The notes: a model not told the origin generated them from the letters alone. A stretch of DNA of 64,000 bases from TMP-86 sp044226865 (GCA_044226865.1 JBGAGE010000007.1:248001-312000), one strand, 5' to 3'. Shown: positions 36,205 to 45,451, counted from the stretch's first letter. A program made the numbers and translations.

Positions 36205-36601
36205 GATGGACCTTTGCCTGGCTGCAGAATCCGCTGCGGGGGGCAACATGCCCGCCGGCGGCCACGCGGCTATATAGAGAGTTAAATCGACGTCGCGACG
36301 AATCGAAAAAGGGCGCGAAGTGTATCCCGCACATGGCTCCTTCACAAGCTTTGCGCCGTAAGCCCTTCTTTCAAAATGCCTTGCCGGGTTGTCCACAAAT
36401 ACTGTGGATAAGTCTGTGGATTTCAACCATGCGCATTATTGCCGCTGCTGAAAATTCGCATAATTGTGAACGTGGTCAAAAAATAAGCAAGGCATTTTCA
36501 CAAACAAAATCATTAGGTTACGAAGGTGACCTTACATATCGCTGGCGCAATGTACTGTAGGTACCCCCTTCTTCGGGATGAAACATGGCGTGTGCATAAG
36601 C
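36205..36601. other. AT-rich intergenic gap between hemW and rpmE
   Basis: The 397 bases are much more AT-rich than their surroundings from about 36380 to 36560. The gap should hold the rpmE promoter. It contains three DnaA-box-like 9-mers at 36389-36423 and a near-inverted repeat AGGTTAC/GTGACCT around 36514-36531. I see no coding frame with a ribosome site and no tRNA. Confidence 0.55.
36389..36423. promoter_or_regulatory. Cluster of three DnaA-box-like sites
   Basis: TTGTCCACA (36389-36397) is one base from the consensus TTATCCACA. TGTGGATAA (36403-36411) is its exact reverse complement. TGTGGATTT (36415-36423) is two bases off, in the same orientation as the second. The first two face each other with five bases between. 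An AT-rich stretch follows. DnaA binding is inference. Confidence 0.55.
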
Positions 36602-37777
36602 TCATGCGAGGAATTCGCCCTGTAGATCGTTGAGGAACTGCCTTCCGAGCGCCGTGGGGCGGAACCCGACCGATGTTCGCTGCAGCAATTGGCGTGCTTC
36701 GGCCCGCCCAAGCGGCGCCCGGATATCCTCGATCGAAAGACCTGTCCGGGCCTCGAATTCCGCACGGTCGAAGCCCTCATTCAGGCGCAGGGCATTGAGC
36801 ATGTACTCGAACGGCAGCTCGCCGCGTGGCACCGGCACGCGTTCACCAAAGGGTGCCTGCGCAACGCACGCCTGCTGCTGATAGTCGCGCGGTTGCTTGG
36901 GCTTGGCGGTGCGCAGGATCGTGCCCGGCGGGAGAGATACCCGGGCCGCTACCTCGTTGGGCAGCGTGAGCTTGCCATGCGCACCGGCGCCAATGCCGAT
37001 GTAATCGCCGAATCGCCAATAGTTGAGATTGTGGCGGCAACGCGCGCCCTGATGCGCATAGGCGGAGGTTTCGTATTGCTCGAAGCCGGCATGCGCCAGC
37101 ATTTGTTGCGATTGGATCTGCATCTCGTAGGCCGCGTCTTCATCGGGCAAGGAGGGCGGACGCGTGGCGAACACCGTGCCGGGTTCGAGCGTGAGCTGGT
37201 AATGGGACAGATGCGAAGGGCCGAGGTCCAGGGCACGGCGCAGATCGTCCAATGCGCCGGCGGGTACCTGGCCGGGCAGTGCGTACATGAGATCGAGATT
37301 GAAGTTGCTGAAGCCCGCCGCACGCAGTTCGCGCACCGCATCGACCGTGTCACCTGCCGCATGGATTCGGCCCAATGCCTGCAGCGCCGCCGGCGAAAAG
37401 CTCTGCGCGCCGAGCGAGATGCGGTTGATCCCGGCCCGGGCGTAGCCCGCGAACGCGCCATGCTCGATCGCCCCGGGGTTGGCTTCGAGCGTGATCTCCA
37501 CGTCCTCCGCCAGCGGTGCGATGCCACGCACACCATCGAGCAGCTTCTGCAATTCTTGCGGCGAGAACAGGCTGGGCGTCCCGCCGCCGAAGAAGATGCT
37601 GTCGATGCGCCGGCCCGCCGCCTGCGGCCATTCCAACTCGAAATCGCGCAACAACGCATCGATGTAGGCGCCATCCGGTTGCGCGGACTTCAATTGATGC
37701 GAGTTGAAGTCGCAGTACGGGCACTTGCGCACGCACCAGGGCAGGTGCACGTACAGGGCCAACGGCGGAAGGTTCAC
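36602..37777 (-). CDS. hemW: HemW-type radical SAM heme chaperone
   Basis: The 391 aa protein has the radical SAM cluster motif CVRKCPYCDF (CxxxCxxC) after LYVHLPW. It also has the SAM-binding FFGGGTPSLF, RISLGAQSF, and the HemW-type C-terminal winged domain with EYMLNALRL. HemW, formerly confused with HemN, binds heme and transfers it to respiratory proteins. Its ATG overlaps the rdgB stop by four bases, as is usual for this pair. Confidence 0.95.
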   Translation of the reverse strand: MNLPPLALYVHLPWCVRKCPYCDFNSHQLKSAQPDGAYIDALLRDFELEWPQAAGRRIDSIFFGGGTPSLFSPQELQKLLDGVRGIAPLAEDVEITLEANPGAIEHGAFAGYARAGINRISLGAQSFSPAALQALGRIHAAGDTVDAVRELRAAGFSNFNLDLMYALPGQVPAGALDDLRRALDLGPSHLSHYQLTLEPGTVFATRPPSLPDEDAAYEMQIQSQQMLAHAGFEQYETSAYAHQGARCRHNLNYWRFGDYIGIGAGAHGKLTLPNEVAARVSLPPGTILRTAKPKQPRDYQQQACVAQAPFGERVPVPRGELPFEYMLNALRLNEGFDRAEFEARTGLSIEDIRAPLGRAEARQLLQRTSVGFRPTALGRQFLNDLQGEFLA

Positions 37778-38364
37778 GCTTTCTCCAGCGCCGCGCGTAA
37801 CGCGCGCATGGCCTGGCCGCGATGGCTGATGCGGTTCTTCACGGCCGCATCGAGTTCAGCGGCCGTGCATTGCCGGTCCGGCAGCCAGAAATGCGGGTCG
37901 TAGCCGAAGCCACCGGAGCCTTGCGGCACATCGACGATTCGGCCCTCCCAGCTGCCCTGCGCCAGCAGCGGCGCGGGATCATCGGCATGGCGCACGAAAG
38001 CGAGCACGCATCGATAGCGTGCGCCGCGCCGCTCCCCGGGAACGCCATCCAGCGCGGTAATGAGCTTGGCATTGTTGGCGGCATCGTCGGCATTGGGACC
38101 GGCATAGCGTGCGGAATACAGCCCGGGCGCACCGCCGAGGGCGTCCACTTCCAGGCCCGAATCGTCGGCGATGGCGGCAAGGCCGGTGCTGCGCGCCGCA
38201 TGACGGGCCTTGAGCAGCGCGTTGTCGGCAAAGGTGGCACCGGTTTCCTCCACGGATGCAACGCCCAGCTCGGTCTGAGCGACGAGCTGCAGGTCGAGGC
38301 CTGCCAGGAGCGCGGTCAGTTCACGCAGCTTGCCGGCATTGCCCGTGGCGACGACCACCCGCAT
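37774..38364 (-). CDS. rdgB: XTP/dITP pyrophosphatase RdgB
   Basis: The 196 aa enzyme starts VVVATGNAGKLREL (substrate loop) and has TFADNALLKARHAA, ADDSGLEVDALGGAPGLYSARYAG, GSGGFGYDP and a final SHRGQAMRAL. It hydrolyses non-canonical purine triphosphates to protect DNA. ATG 38364 gives the family length; the frame to 38529 is antisense of rph. Confidence 0.96.
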   Translation of the reverse strand: MRVVVATGNAGKLRELTALLAGLDLQLVAQTELGVASVEETGATFADNALLKARHAARSTGLAAIADDSGLEVDALGGAPGLYSARYAGPNADDAANNAKLITALDGVPGERRGARYRCVLAFVRHADDPAPLLAQGSWEGRIVDVPQGSGGFGYDPHFWLPDRQCTAAELDAAVKNRISHRGQAMRALRAALEKA

Positions 38365-38389
38365 GGATGAGCCCGGCCGCGCCGTGCAG

Positions 38390-39109
38390 TCAGGGCTGGC
38401 GTGCGGCCAGCTGCGCCGCATGCAGGCCTTCGATACCTTTGGCGGCGAGATCGAGCAGGCCATCCAGCTCATGCCGGCGAAAGGCGTGGCCCTCGGCCGT
38501 GCCCTGCACTTCGATGAAGCCGCCGCCACTGTTCATGACCACGTTCATGTCGGTCTCGGCGCTGGAATCCTCGGAGTAATCAAGGTCGAGAACCGGTACG
38601 CCGTCGTAGATGCCCACCGACACCGCTGCCACCTGCCCATGCAGGGGATTGCTGGCCAGCGAGCGCCTTTTCATCAGCGCATCCACGGCATCCGAGAGCG
38701 CCACGAAGCCGCCGGTGATGGCGGCCGTGCGCGTGCCGCCGTCGGCCTGCAGCACATCGCAGTCCAGCGTGACGGTGCGTTCACCCAGAGCCTTGAGGTC
38801 CACGACGGCGCGCAAGGAACGGCCGATCAGCCGCTGGATTTCCTGTGTGCGGCCGCTTTGCTTGCCGCGCGCCGCTTCGCGCGGGCTGCGGGTGTGGGTG
38901 GCGCGCGGCAGCATGCCGTATTCGGCCGTGACCCAGCCCTGGCCCTTGCCGCGCAGGAAACCGGGGACGCCTTCTTCCACCGTTGCCGTGCACAGCACGC
39001 GCGTGTCGCCGAAGCTGACCAGCACGGAGCCTTCCGCATGGCGCGTGAAGCTGCGTTCGAACGAGACGCGGCGCATCTGGTCCGGCGCGCGGCCGCTGGG
39101 CCGCTTCAT
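38390..39109 (-). CDS. rph: Ribonuclease PH
   Basis: The 239 aa protein starts RPSGRAPDQMRRVSFER, has the phosphate site GSVLVSFGDTRVLCTATVEE, then RKQSGRTQEIQRLIGRSLR-like residues and LDCDVLQADGGTRTAAITG. The end region has ETDMNVVMNSGGGFIEVQGT. It trims tRNA 3' ends with phosphate. It is encoded between the PP2C and rdgB genes in one operon (four-base overlap with the former). Confidence 0.96.
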   Translation of the reverse strand: MKRPSGRAPDQMRRVSFERSFTRHAEGSVLVSFGDTRVLCTATVEEGVPGFLRGKGQGWVTAEYGMLPRATHTRSPREAARGKQSGRTQEIQRLIGRSLRAVVDLKALGERTVTLDCDVLQADGGTRTAAITGGFVALSDAVDALMKRRSLASNPLHGQVAAVSVGIYDGVPVLDLDYSEDSSAETDMNVVMNSGGGFIEVQGTAEGHAFRRHELDGLLDLAAKGIEGLHAAQLAARQP

Positions 39110-39852
39110 GGGCCCCGCCAGCGCAGCGCCGCGCCGCTGGTGTTGTCGCTGTAGGGAGCGGAGGCCTGCACGGCCCGCTCGCCCAGCTCCCGCAGCGAAT
39201 CACGCAGCGGCTTGCCGGGGGGGCCTGCGAATTGCGCGAAATCCAAGTCCTTGAGGTTGGCCCACATGCCATCCGTGCACAGCAGCAGCACGTCGCCGGG
39301 CTTCAATTTACGGCGCGCGGAAATGCTCATCTCCGGCAGGGCCGCATCTCCGCCCAGGCAACATTCGACATAATTTCGCATCGGGTGGGTCTGCACTTCT
39401 TCCTCGCGGATCAAGCCCTCACGCAACAGCACTTCCACGTGGCTGTGGTCGCGGGTGCGCTGGTGCACCTGAGTCTGGCGGATCTGGTAGATGCGTGAAT
39501 CGCCAATATGCGCCCAATAGGCTGCGGCCTCCTGCACCAGGGCCACGGCACAGGTGGCGCGCGGCCGGGTTTCAACCGACAACCCCGCACCGAGTTTCAC
39601 CACGTCTTCGTGGGCCTTGCCCAGCGCCAGATGCAGAAAACCCAGCGGATCGAACACCGGATGCGGGACCTGCCAGAAGGATTCGAGAATGCTGGCACGG
39701 GCTGTTTCCGCCGCGCGCGCGCCCTCGGCATGGCCGCCCATGCCATCGATCACCACCAGCATGGCGGCGTGATCACTGGCGGCGACGGCCACCCGGTCCT
39801 GGTTCTCGTCGCGGTGGCCGATGAGGCTGACATCGGCTGTTTCTATTTGCAA
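39106..39852 (-). CDS. PP2C-type serine/threonine protein phosphatase
   Basis: The 248 aa enzyme carries PP2C metal motifs: GHRDENQDRVAV, MLVVIDGMGGHAEG, YWAHIGDSRIYQIR, DVLLLCTDGMW and, near the end, DNTSG. It dephosphorylates Ser/Thr proteins or related regulators in the cytoplasm. A partner kinase gene is not in the window. It starts the PP2C-rph-rdgB-hemW operon and is divergent from yicC. Confidence 0.93.
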   Translation of the reverse strand: MQIETADVSLIGHRDENQDRVAVAASDHAAMLVVIDGMGGHAEGARAAETARASILESFWQVPHPVFDPLGFLHLALGKAHEDVVKLGAGLSVETRPRATCAVALVQEAAAYWAHIGDSRIYQIRQTQVHQRTRDHSHVEVLLREGLIREEEVQTHPMRNYVECCLGGDAALPEMSISARRKLKPGDVLLLCTDGMWANLKDLDFAQFAGPPGKPLRDSLRELGERAVQASAPYSDNTSGAALRWRGP

Positions 39853-39968
39853 AGGAGGCTCCGTAGGCTCTGCTAGACTTTATTATCCCGCGTCGCGCGA
39901 CGAATTATCGCCCGGAAGACCGGCGAGTCAACGCAGCGCCTCTCAAAACATCGTGAATGGACTGAACC

Positions 39969-40832
39969 ATGATTCGTAGCATGACCGGTTTTGCGCGCCA
40001 GGAGCAGCAGTTTCCATGGGGGCAGCTCGCCTGGGAACTCAAAACCGTGAACCATCGCTACCTCGAGATGAGCTTCCGGCTGCCCGAGGATTTCCGTGCC
40101 GTCGAGTCGGCTTTTCGTCAAATCATCGGCAAATCGGTGCGCCGCGGCAAGATCGAATGCGGCCTGCACTTCCGGCCGATGATCGCCGCCTCCGCCATGG
40201 AGGTCGACACGGAATTGCTGGAATCCCTGATGCGCACCGTGAAGCAGACGGCCGACCGTGCCGGCGAGCGCGCTCGCATCGATGTGGTGGACGTGCTGCG
40301 CTGGCCCGGCATCGTGCGCGATACGAACAAGGATGTGGAACCGATGCACGCGGCGGCCAACGAACTGCTGGAGCGCGCGCTGGCGGAGCTGGCCCGCTTC
40401 CGCGACAGCGAAGGCGGCCGGCTGCGCGAGGCGCTGGAGCTGCGGGCGCAGCAGATGCTGGAATTGTCGCAGCGGGTGGAAGCGCGCCTGCCTGAGGTCC
40501 GCGCCCGTATCCGCACGAAGCTCGAAGAGCGCATCGCCTCGCTGGTGAAGGAAGTCGACCGGAACCGCCTCGAACAGGAGCTGGTGATCATCGCGCAACG
40601 CCTGGATGTGGATGAGGAGATCGACCGCCTGCGCGGGCATCTGATCGAGGTACGCAAGACATTCGAGGGGTCGGAACCTGCCGGGCGGCGCCTGGACTTC
40701 CTGATGCAGGAGTTGAATCGCGAGGTGAATACCTTGTCGTCAAAGTCGCAGGATATCGAGACGACCAAGGCGGCGGTGGATATGAAGGTGCTGATCGAGC
40801 AGATGCGTGAGCAGGTGCAGAATATTGAGTGA
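39969..40832 (+). CDS. yicC: YicC family endoribonuclease-type protein
   Basis: The 287 aa protein starts IRSMTGFARQEQQ, has LKTVNHRYLEMSFRLPED in the N-terminal YicC domain and the DUF1732 C-terminal part with GRRLDFLMQELNREVNTLSSK. YicC proteins are stress-linked and reported to act in RNA turnover. The usual downstream gene gmk is absent; the window moves into an integrase gene instead. Confidence 0.95.
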   Translation: MIRSMTGFARQEQQFPWGQLAWELKTVNHRYLEMSFRLPEDFRAVESAFRQIIGKSVRRGKIECGLHFRPMIAASAMEVDTELLESLMRTVKQTADRAGERARIDVVDVLRWPGIVRDTNKDVEPMHAAANELLERALAELARFRDSEGGRLREALELRAQQMLELSQRVEARLPEVRARIRTKLEERIASLVKEVDRNRLEQELVIIAQRLDVDEEIDRLRGHLIEVRKTFEGSEPAGRRLDFLMQELNREVNTLSSKSQDIETTKAAVDMKVLIEQMREQVQNIE

Positions 40833-40961
40833 TGTTTTCGGGCATCTGCTGCCGTCTTCCATTGTCACTAAAAGCGCGACCAAACCTCCTAAAACATAGG
40901 GTTTGGTGATCCAACACGTCGCGAGCCGTCTTCGCTCGTCCCGACTGGCATTGCCCCCATT

Positions 40962-40994
40962 GTTGTAGCTAGAGTTGTAGCTAGATTGTAGCTA
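40962..40994. repeat. Left-end repeats of the element (three TTGTAGCTA units)
   Basis: TTGTAGCTA occurs at 40963-40971, 40975-40983 and 40986-40994, spaced 12 and 11 bases apart and just upstream of the integrase gene. The first two units plus flanks form a 21 bp block that recurs at 46833-46853. Confidence 0.75.
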
Positions 40995-41035
40995 AACGGA
41001 ATATCGATTGATTCGAGGTTCCGCGGGAGGACTCG

Positions 41036-42301
41036 ATGCCCTATTCCCAACTCACGGCGATTTCGGTTGAGCGCGCGTGCCGCACGCGGCAGCGGTTCCT
41101 GCTGAATGACGGGCAAGGACTTTACCTGCGGAAGCAGGCGAACTCCGGCGCATCGTGGACATTGCGATACCGGTTCCTCGAGCGTGATCGGTGGATGACG
41201 CTGGGCAATTATCCCGACATGAGCCTTGCGGATGCGCGGGTCGAGGCTCGGACCAAGCGGCTGCTCATCGACAAAAAGCAGGATCCGCTCGATGCACGCA
41301 ACGAAGAGCTCCTGGCGAAACGCAAGAGCGAAGAGCGCGAGCGAAGCCATTTCAAGTCATTGGCGGAAGACTGGTTCAACTTGGAAATTGAAGGGCGCGT
41401 GAAGAATTCTCATGCGCCGCGCCGCTACATCGACAAGTACCTGGTGCCGGAGTTTGGTTCCAAGCATCCGGCGGATATCACACCCGAAGAAGCGGCGCGC
41501 CTCCTCGGGCGCGTCAGCCGAGATGCGCCAACGGCGGCGAATGATCTGCTGCGCTACATGAAGCGGATCTTCCGCTTCGGTGTCCGCCGGCGACGACTGA
41601 CGGTCAGCCCGGTCTGCGATTTCAATTCGCGAGACGCCGGCGGGGTTGAGCGGCATCGCGACCGTGCGTTGAGCCAGGATGAATTGGTGAAGTTCCTCGA
41701 GGCGATGCGGAAATCCGATTCGTTTGGCGGGCAGAACTATTTGGTCGTGAAACTCCTGCTGGCGCTCGGCGTGCGCAAGGGGGAGTTGATCAAGGCGACA
41801 TGGGATGAGTTCGATTTGGACGGCCCCTCGCCTACTTGGCACCTGCCGTCGACGCGCAGCAAGATGAAGCGCGGTATCCGGGTACCGCTGGTACCGGCCG
41901 TGGTGGAGTGGTTAAAAGCACTGCGAATGGTTGCGGGCAGTAGCCAGTACGTATTGCCGCAGCGGCGCCGCGATCCGCATCAACGGTATCAGCACGTGGG
42001 CATGGACACGATCAACGCGGCGCTCGCTCAGCTCGATCATGGCCTTGAGCACTTCACGGTGCATGATCTGCGGCGCACGATGCGGACGCATCTCGCCGCG
42101 CTGGGCGTTCGAAGCGAAGTCGCCGAGCGTTGCTTGAACCACCAGCTGCGTGGAGTCGAAGGCGTCTACAACACCCACGACTATTTCGAGGAGCGGCGTT
42201 CGGCACTTAACGCTTGGACGAACCTGCTGTTGGACATCGAGAACGGCGTAAGGAAGGTGACGCCCATTCACCGGGTCATGTCATCTAATAAGGTGGCATG
42301 A
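41036..42301 (+). CDS. Tyrosine-type site-specific integrase
   Basis: The 421 aa integrase has an N-terminal arm-binding domain (DGQGLYLRKQANSGASW, FRERDRWMTLGNYP-like), a core-binding SAM-like region (about 105-195) and a catalytic domain. The first Arg is in LLLALGVRKGELIKATW, the Lys in RSKMKRGIRVPL, HxxR in HDLRRTM, the next His in CLNHQLRG, and the Tyr nucleophile in VYNTHDYFEER. It resembles P4-type integrases of islands. The ATG at 41036 follows GGGAGGA. It sits next to the left repeats and reads into the element. Confidence 0.94.
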   Translation: MPYSQLTAISVERACRTRQRFLLNDGQGLYLRKQANSGASWTLRYRFLERDRWMTLGNYPDMSLADARVEARTKRLLIDKKQDPLDARNEELLAKRKSEERERSHFKSLAEDWFNLEIEGRVKNSHAPRRYIDKYLVPEFGSKHPADITPEEAARLLGRVSRDAPTAANDLLRYMKRIFRFGVRRRRLTVSPVCDFNSRDAGGVERHRDRALSQDELVKFLEAMRKSDSFGGQNYLVVKLLLALGVRKGELIKATWDEFDLDGPSPTWHLPSTRSKMKRGIRVPLVPAVVEWLKALRMVAGSSQYVLPQRRRDPHQRYQHVGMDTINAALAQLDHGLEHFTVHDLRRTMRTHLAALGVRSEVAERCLNHQLRGVEGVYNTHDYFEERRSALNAWTNLLLDIENGVRKVTPIHRVMSSNKVA

Positions 42302-42369
42302 CGCCTAAGCTCTGGATCTCGGCGCCTCTAACCCCGACTGGGCGTCCCGGCAGGCCCCAGCCGGTTTAA

Positions 42370-42459
42370 GATCGGCCAAAAGATCGGCCAAATCACCCTG
42401 TTCTGCAGATCGTTTATCAGTATAATCAGCCTGTTATCCGCGACAAGGATCGGCCAAAA
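42370..42459 (+). promoter_or_regulatory. Fic gene promoter with three GATCGGCCAAA repeats
   Basis: GATCGGCCAAA occurs at 42370-42380, 42382-42392 and 42448-42458, the first two in tandem with 12-base spacing. A perfect TATAAT lies at 42421-42426, between the second and third copies. The third copy lies between the AAGGA ribosome site and the GTG start. The repeats are therefore placed to control transcription and translation start of the Fic gene. Autoregulation through the Fic protein's C-terminal winged helix is inference. Confidence 0.65.
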
Positions 42460-43659
42460 GTGAGCGTCGCCCCTGAATCCACCCAGCGCATCGAACCTGC
42501 GCGTCTGGAAGAACCCGGCGAGCCGATCTTGGATCTGGTCGCCGAGCTGTCGGCGGCGACTGCCACTTTGGGCAAGGCCCTTCATCCCCGCACGGCCGCG
42601 AATCTAGCGCAACTCACGCGCATCATGAACGCTTACTACAGCAACCTCATCGAGGGCCACAATACGCGCCCTCGTGACATCGAGCGTGCGTTGGCGGGCG
42701 AGTTCGACGCCGACGCAACCCGGCGCAACCTGCAACTGGAAGCCGCCGCACACGTGCGCGTGCAGGCCGAAGTCGATGCATTGGCAGCAGCAGGCCGACT
42801 GTCAGAACCCGCGTCCACGGAGTTCATCGCCTGGCTGCATCATGAGTTCTATCGTGATGCGCCTGAGGCGACGCTGCGAATCCGCGGCGAAGGGCGCGAG
42901 TTCCTGATGCATCCGGGAGCATGGCGGTCATCGCCGGATCACGATGTAGCCGTCGGCCGGCACACTCCACCGTCGAGCGAACGCGTTCCGGAGTTCATGC
43001 GCTATTTTGCCGATCGTTTCCGCCTGGAGCCTTTAGGCAAGGCGGGGCGCATCCTGGCGATGGCCACCGCGCACCATCGCTTCAACTACATCCATCCGTT
43101 TCCGGACGGCAACGGACGGGTCAGCCGACTGATGAGCCACGCCATGGCACACACGGCCGGTATTGGTGCTCACGGCTTGTGGTCGATCTCCAGGGGTCTG
43201 GCGCGCGGTCTAGAGAGCCGGAATGAGTACAAGCAGATGATGGACCACGCCGACATGCCCCGGCAGGGCGACCTCGACGGCCGCGGCAATCTGTCGCATC
43301 GCGCGCTGGCGGATTTCGTGCTCTGGTTCCTGAAGGTCGCCCTCGATCAGGCGCGATTCATGACAGAGCTGTTCGAGCTCGATGCATTGTCGCGGCGCCT
43401 GAAGACGTACGTGGATCGCAGCGAACGGCTCAAGCCAGGATCCAACGGCTTGCTGCAGGAGGCGTTGATTCGGGGCGAATACGATCGCGGCGAGATCGTG
43501 CGCATTACCGGCCTGCCAGAGCGAACCGCACGGCGCGTACTCAATGACCTGACGGAATTGGGCCTGCTGGGTTCCGATACACCCAAAGGTCCGGTGTCGC
43601 TCCGCTTCCCCGCGGACGCACTTGAGATCCTCTTTCCGCGGTTGTATCCGCAAAGCTGA
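42460..43659 (+). CDS. Fic family protein (AMPylase type) with N-terminal inhibitory motif
   Basis: The 399 aa protein has the Fic motif HPFPDGNGRVSR near residue 222, preceded by the conserved RILAMATAHHRFNYI helix. An SNLIEG sequence near residue 61 matches the [S/T]xxxE[G/N] inhibitory helix, which places it in the self-inhibited class with an N-terminal helix. The C terminus looks like a winged helix (EIVRITGLPERTARRVLNDL). Fic enzymes transfer AMP or other groups to target hydroxyls. Its position in the element suggests a stability or host-conflict role. Start is a GTG at 42460. Confidence 0.92.
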   Translation: MSVAPESTQRIEPARLEEPGEPILDLVAELSAATATLGKALHPRTAANLAQLTRIMNAYYSNLIEGHNTRPRDIERALAGEFDADATRRNLQLEAAAHVRVQAEVDALAAAGRLSEPASTEFIAWLHHEFYRDAPEATLRIRGEGREFLMHPGAWRSSPDHDVAVGRHTPPSSERVPEFMRYFADRFRLEPLGKAGRILAMATAHHRFNYIHPFPDGNGRVSRLMSHAMAHTAGIGAHGLWSISRGLARGLESRNEYKQMMDHADMPRQGDLDGRGNLSHRALADFVLWFLKVALDQARFMTELFELDALSRRLKTYVDRSERLKPGSNGLLQEALIRGEYDRGEIVRITGLPERTARRVLNDLTELGLLGSDTPKGPVSLRFPADALEILFPRLYPQS

Positions 43660-43725
43660 TCCAATCAATCACTGGGAAGATGCATCGAATCCATTCGTTG
43701 GAAGGTTCGCACCCAACACGCTTCA

Positions 43726-44775
43726 TCAGCGCGTCAGTTCGTCCTCCCTACCGCGGCCGCGCTCCATAGCATCGCGGCGCATTCCATGGCGCTCCTTCTC
43801 ACGCTCCTGATCCTTCTTGAACTGCAGGAACCGAATCGCCAGCTTCTGCCTGTCCGTGGCCACCACCGGCAACTGCTCGACGAACGTGCGTACCTCCGCC
43901 GCCAAGCCCGGCTCGCCTTGGTCCTCGAGCGTCTTCACCACTCTGTCCCATCCCTCAATTAGGGCCTTGCGTGTTTCGAGCAACCGCCTCCGCGCGGGAT
44001 CGGCGAACGACCTCGGGTCATGCGCATCCCGCGCAACTCCTTCGACTCTCCTGCGGTCGAGGGCGGACTCTCCGTACTGGCGGGCTCCGAACAGCCCCTT
44101 GAGCATCTTGCGCGGATTCTTCCCCCTCACGGCCCTAGGCGTGGCGTTGGCGGCGATACCCTGCTCCCGCATCAGCGCCGCGAACTGCTCGCGCCAGTCG
44201 CGGAGCATGGCCTTGTCGATGTGCAGCCGTTTGCCCGACTCGCTTTCGGCCTTCACGACCAGGTGCACGTGGGGATTGGCCTGATCGTCGTGCAGCACCA
44301 GGGCGTAGCGATGTTGCAACGCGAATCTCTCGCGGGCGAACTTCTTGGCGGCACTGAGCACCATGTCCGGTGGCGTCCGGGAGGGCATCGATAGGACGAT
44401 ATTGTGCACAAGCTTGGAGGAGCGAGTGACGCGACCTTGGTTCTTGGGCCGGTATTGGCCGGAAGTCAGGTCCAGGCGCCAATCCTCGATGAGCGCATTC
44501 AGTTCCGTGCGATCCTTCAACCGCCGGCCGTCATCGTTCTCGACCTCCAACTCTCCTCGCCGACTGATGTAAGTCAGGTGCGCCGATACGGCGCCCCTAT
44601 TCACGCCGCCGCCGGTCACCTTGACCATGACCTCGGGCGCGCGGCGAACCGTGTGGGCAATCAGCGAGACTTCGGCGGGCGTGAACCAGCGCAGATGCGG
44701 GGGCGCACGACGACCGCGACTCACGATCTCGAACTCTCGCGGCTTGCCGGTGAGTTGCGCAGGGAACTTACCCAC
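43726..44775 (-). CDS. Relaxase/mobilization nuclease
   Basis: The 349 aa protein has a relaxase core: a Tyr candidate in SAHLTYISRRGEL near residue 69, the three-His metal motif HDDQANPHVHLVVKAE near 162-177, and NIVLSMPSRTPPD between them. It should nick the element's oriT and remain linked to the DNA during mobilization. Its start overlaps the mobC-like gene by eight bases. The C-terminal tail is highly charged. Confidence 0.88.
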   Translation of the reverse strand: MGKFPAQLTGKPREFEIVSRGRRAPPHLRWFTPAEVSLIAHTVRRAPEVMVKVTGGGVNRGAVSAHLTYISRRGELEVENDDGRRLKDRTELNALIEDWRLDLTSGQYRPKNQGRVTRSSKLVHNIVLSMPSRTPPDMVLSAAKKFARERFALQHRYALVLHDDQANPHVHLVVKAESESGKRLHIDKAMLRDWREQFAALMREQGIAANATPRAVRGKNPRKMLKGLFGARQYGESALDRRRVEGVARDAHDPRSFADPARRRLLETRKALIEGWDRVVKTLEDQGEPGLAAEVRTFVEQLPVVATDRQKLAIRFLQFKKDQEREKERHGMRRDAMERGRGREDELTR

Positions 44776-45352
44776 TCGTCGACTCCCAGGCGATGATCGC
44801 CGCCTTCGTGTAGGCGTGGAATTGACCTTCCAGGGCGATGACCCGTGCGCGAGTCTTGCGTAGATCGTCCCAGAGGGTATTCACATACTCAGGGGTCCGT
44901 GCCAACTCCCGGGCGTTCGCGGACAAATCCGCGATTGCCCGCACCAAGGCCGCCACGGCACGTTTGAGTTCCCGAATCTCCGCCGTCGGGATCGGCGGAC
45001 TCGCCACGACGTGCGCGCGCACCAGCGCCGCGAGATAGCCGGCATCTTTCATGCCCCGCTCGGCTGCCCGCGTACGGATGCTCTGGCGGTCACCAGGCCG
45101 CAGCCGGATGGTGATGCGCTCCGAAGCCGGTTCGACCGCTGTGGGGCTCGACGATCGCGGCAACACGGCGTCGTCCAGAAGGCTACGAATGGCAATCAGC
45201 GCCAAGCGCGCTTCGGACATCCCCCACGAAGCAGCGACCGCCCGGAAGTGTTGCTTCTCCGCCGCGGAAAGGCGAACGGTGATAGTTTCAAGCGGCGTGG
45301 GGAGCTCGACGTCCGCCGTCACCGTGGTGTCGGTGCTGCATGATGCGGACAT
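44768..45352 (-). CDS. MobC-like mobilization accessory protein
   Basis: The 194 aa product has two similar strand-helix segments, TITVRLSAAEKQHFRAVA and ITIRLRPGDRQSIRTRA, each resembling a ribbon-helix-helix unit, followed by a helical C-terminal region (ELKRAVAALVRAIADLSANA). It lies directly upstream of the relaxase gene and overlaps it. It probably binds oriT as a relaxosome partner. The assignment rests on context and fold pattern. Confidence 0.7.
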   Translation of the reverse strand: MSASCSTDTTVTADVELPTPLETITVRLSAAEKQHFRAVAASWGMSEARLALIAIRSLLDDAVLPRSSSPTAVEPASERITIRLRPGDRQSIRTRAAERGMKDAGYLAALVRAHVVASPPIPTAEIRELKRAVAALVRAIADLSANARELARTPEYVNTLWDDLRKTRARVIALEGQFHAYTKAAIIAWESTSG

Positions 45353-45451
45353 CTCGCTATCCTGCCATCAACCAACCAAAGCCGACCCAGAGAGCATCTG
45401 AAAGGTCACAGGCGAAAGCTCTCATCAACGCCGAAACGCAGCTGGCTGGAA

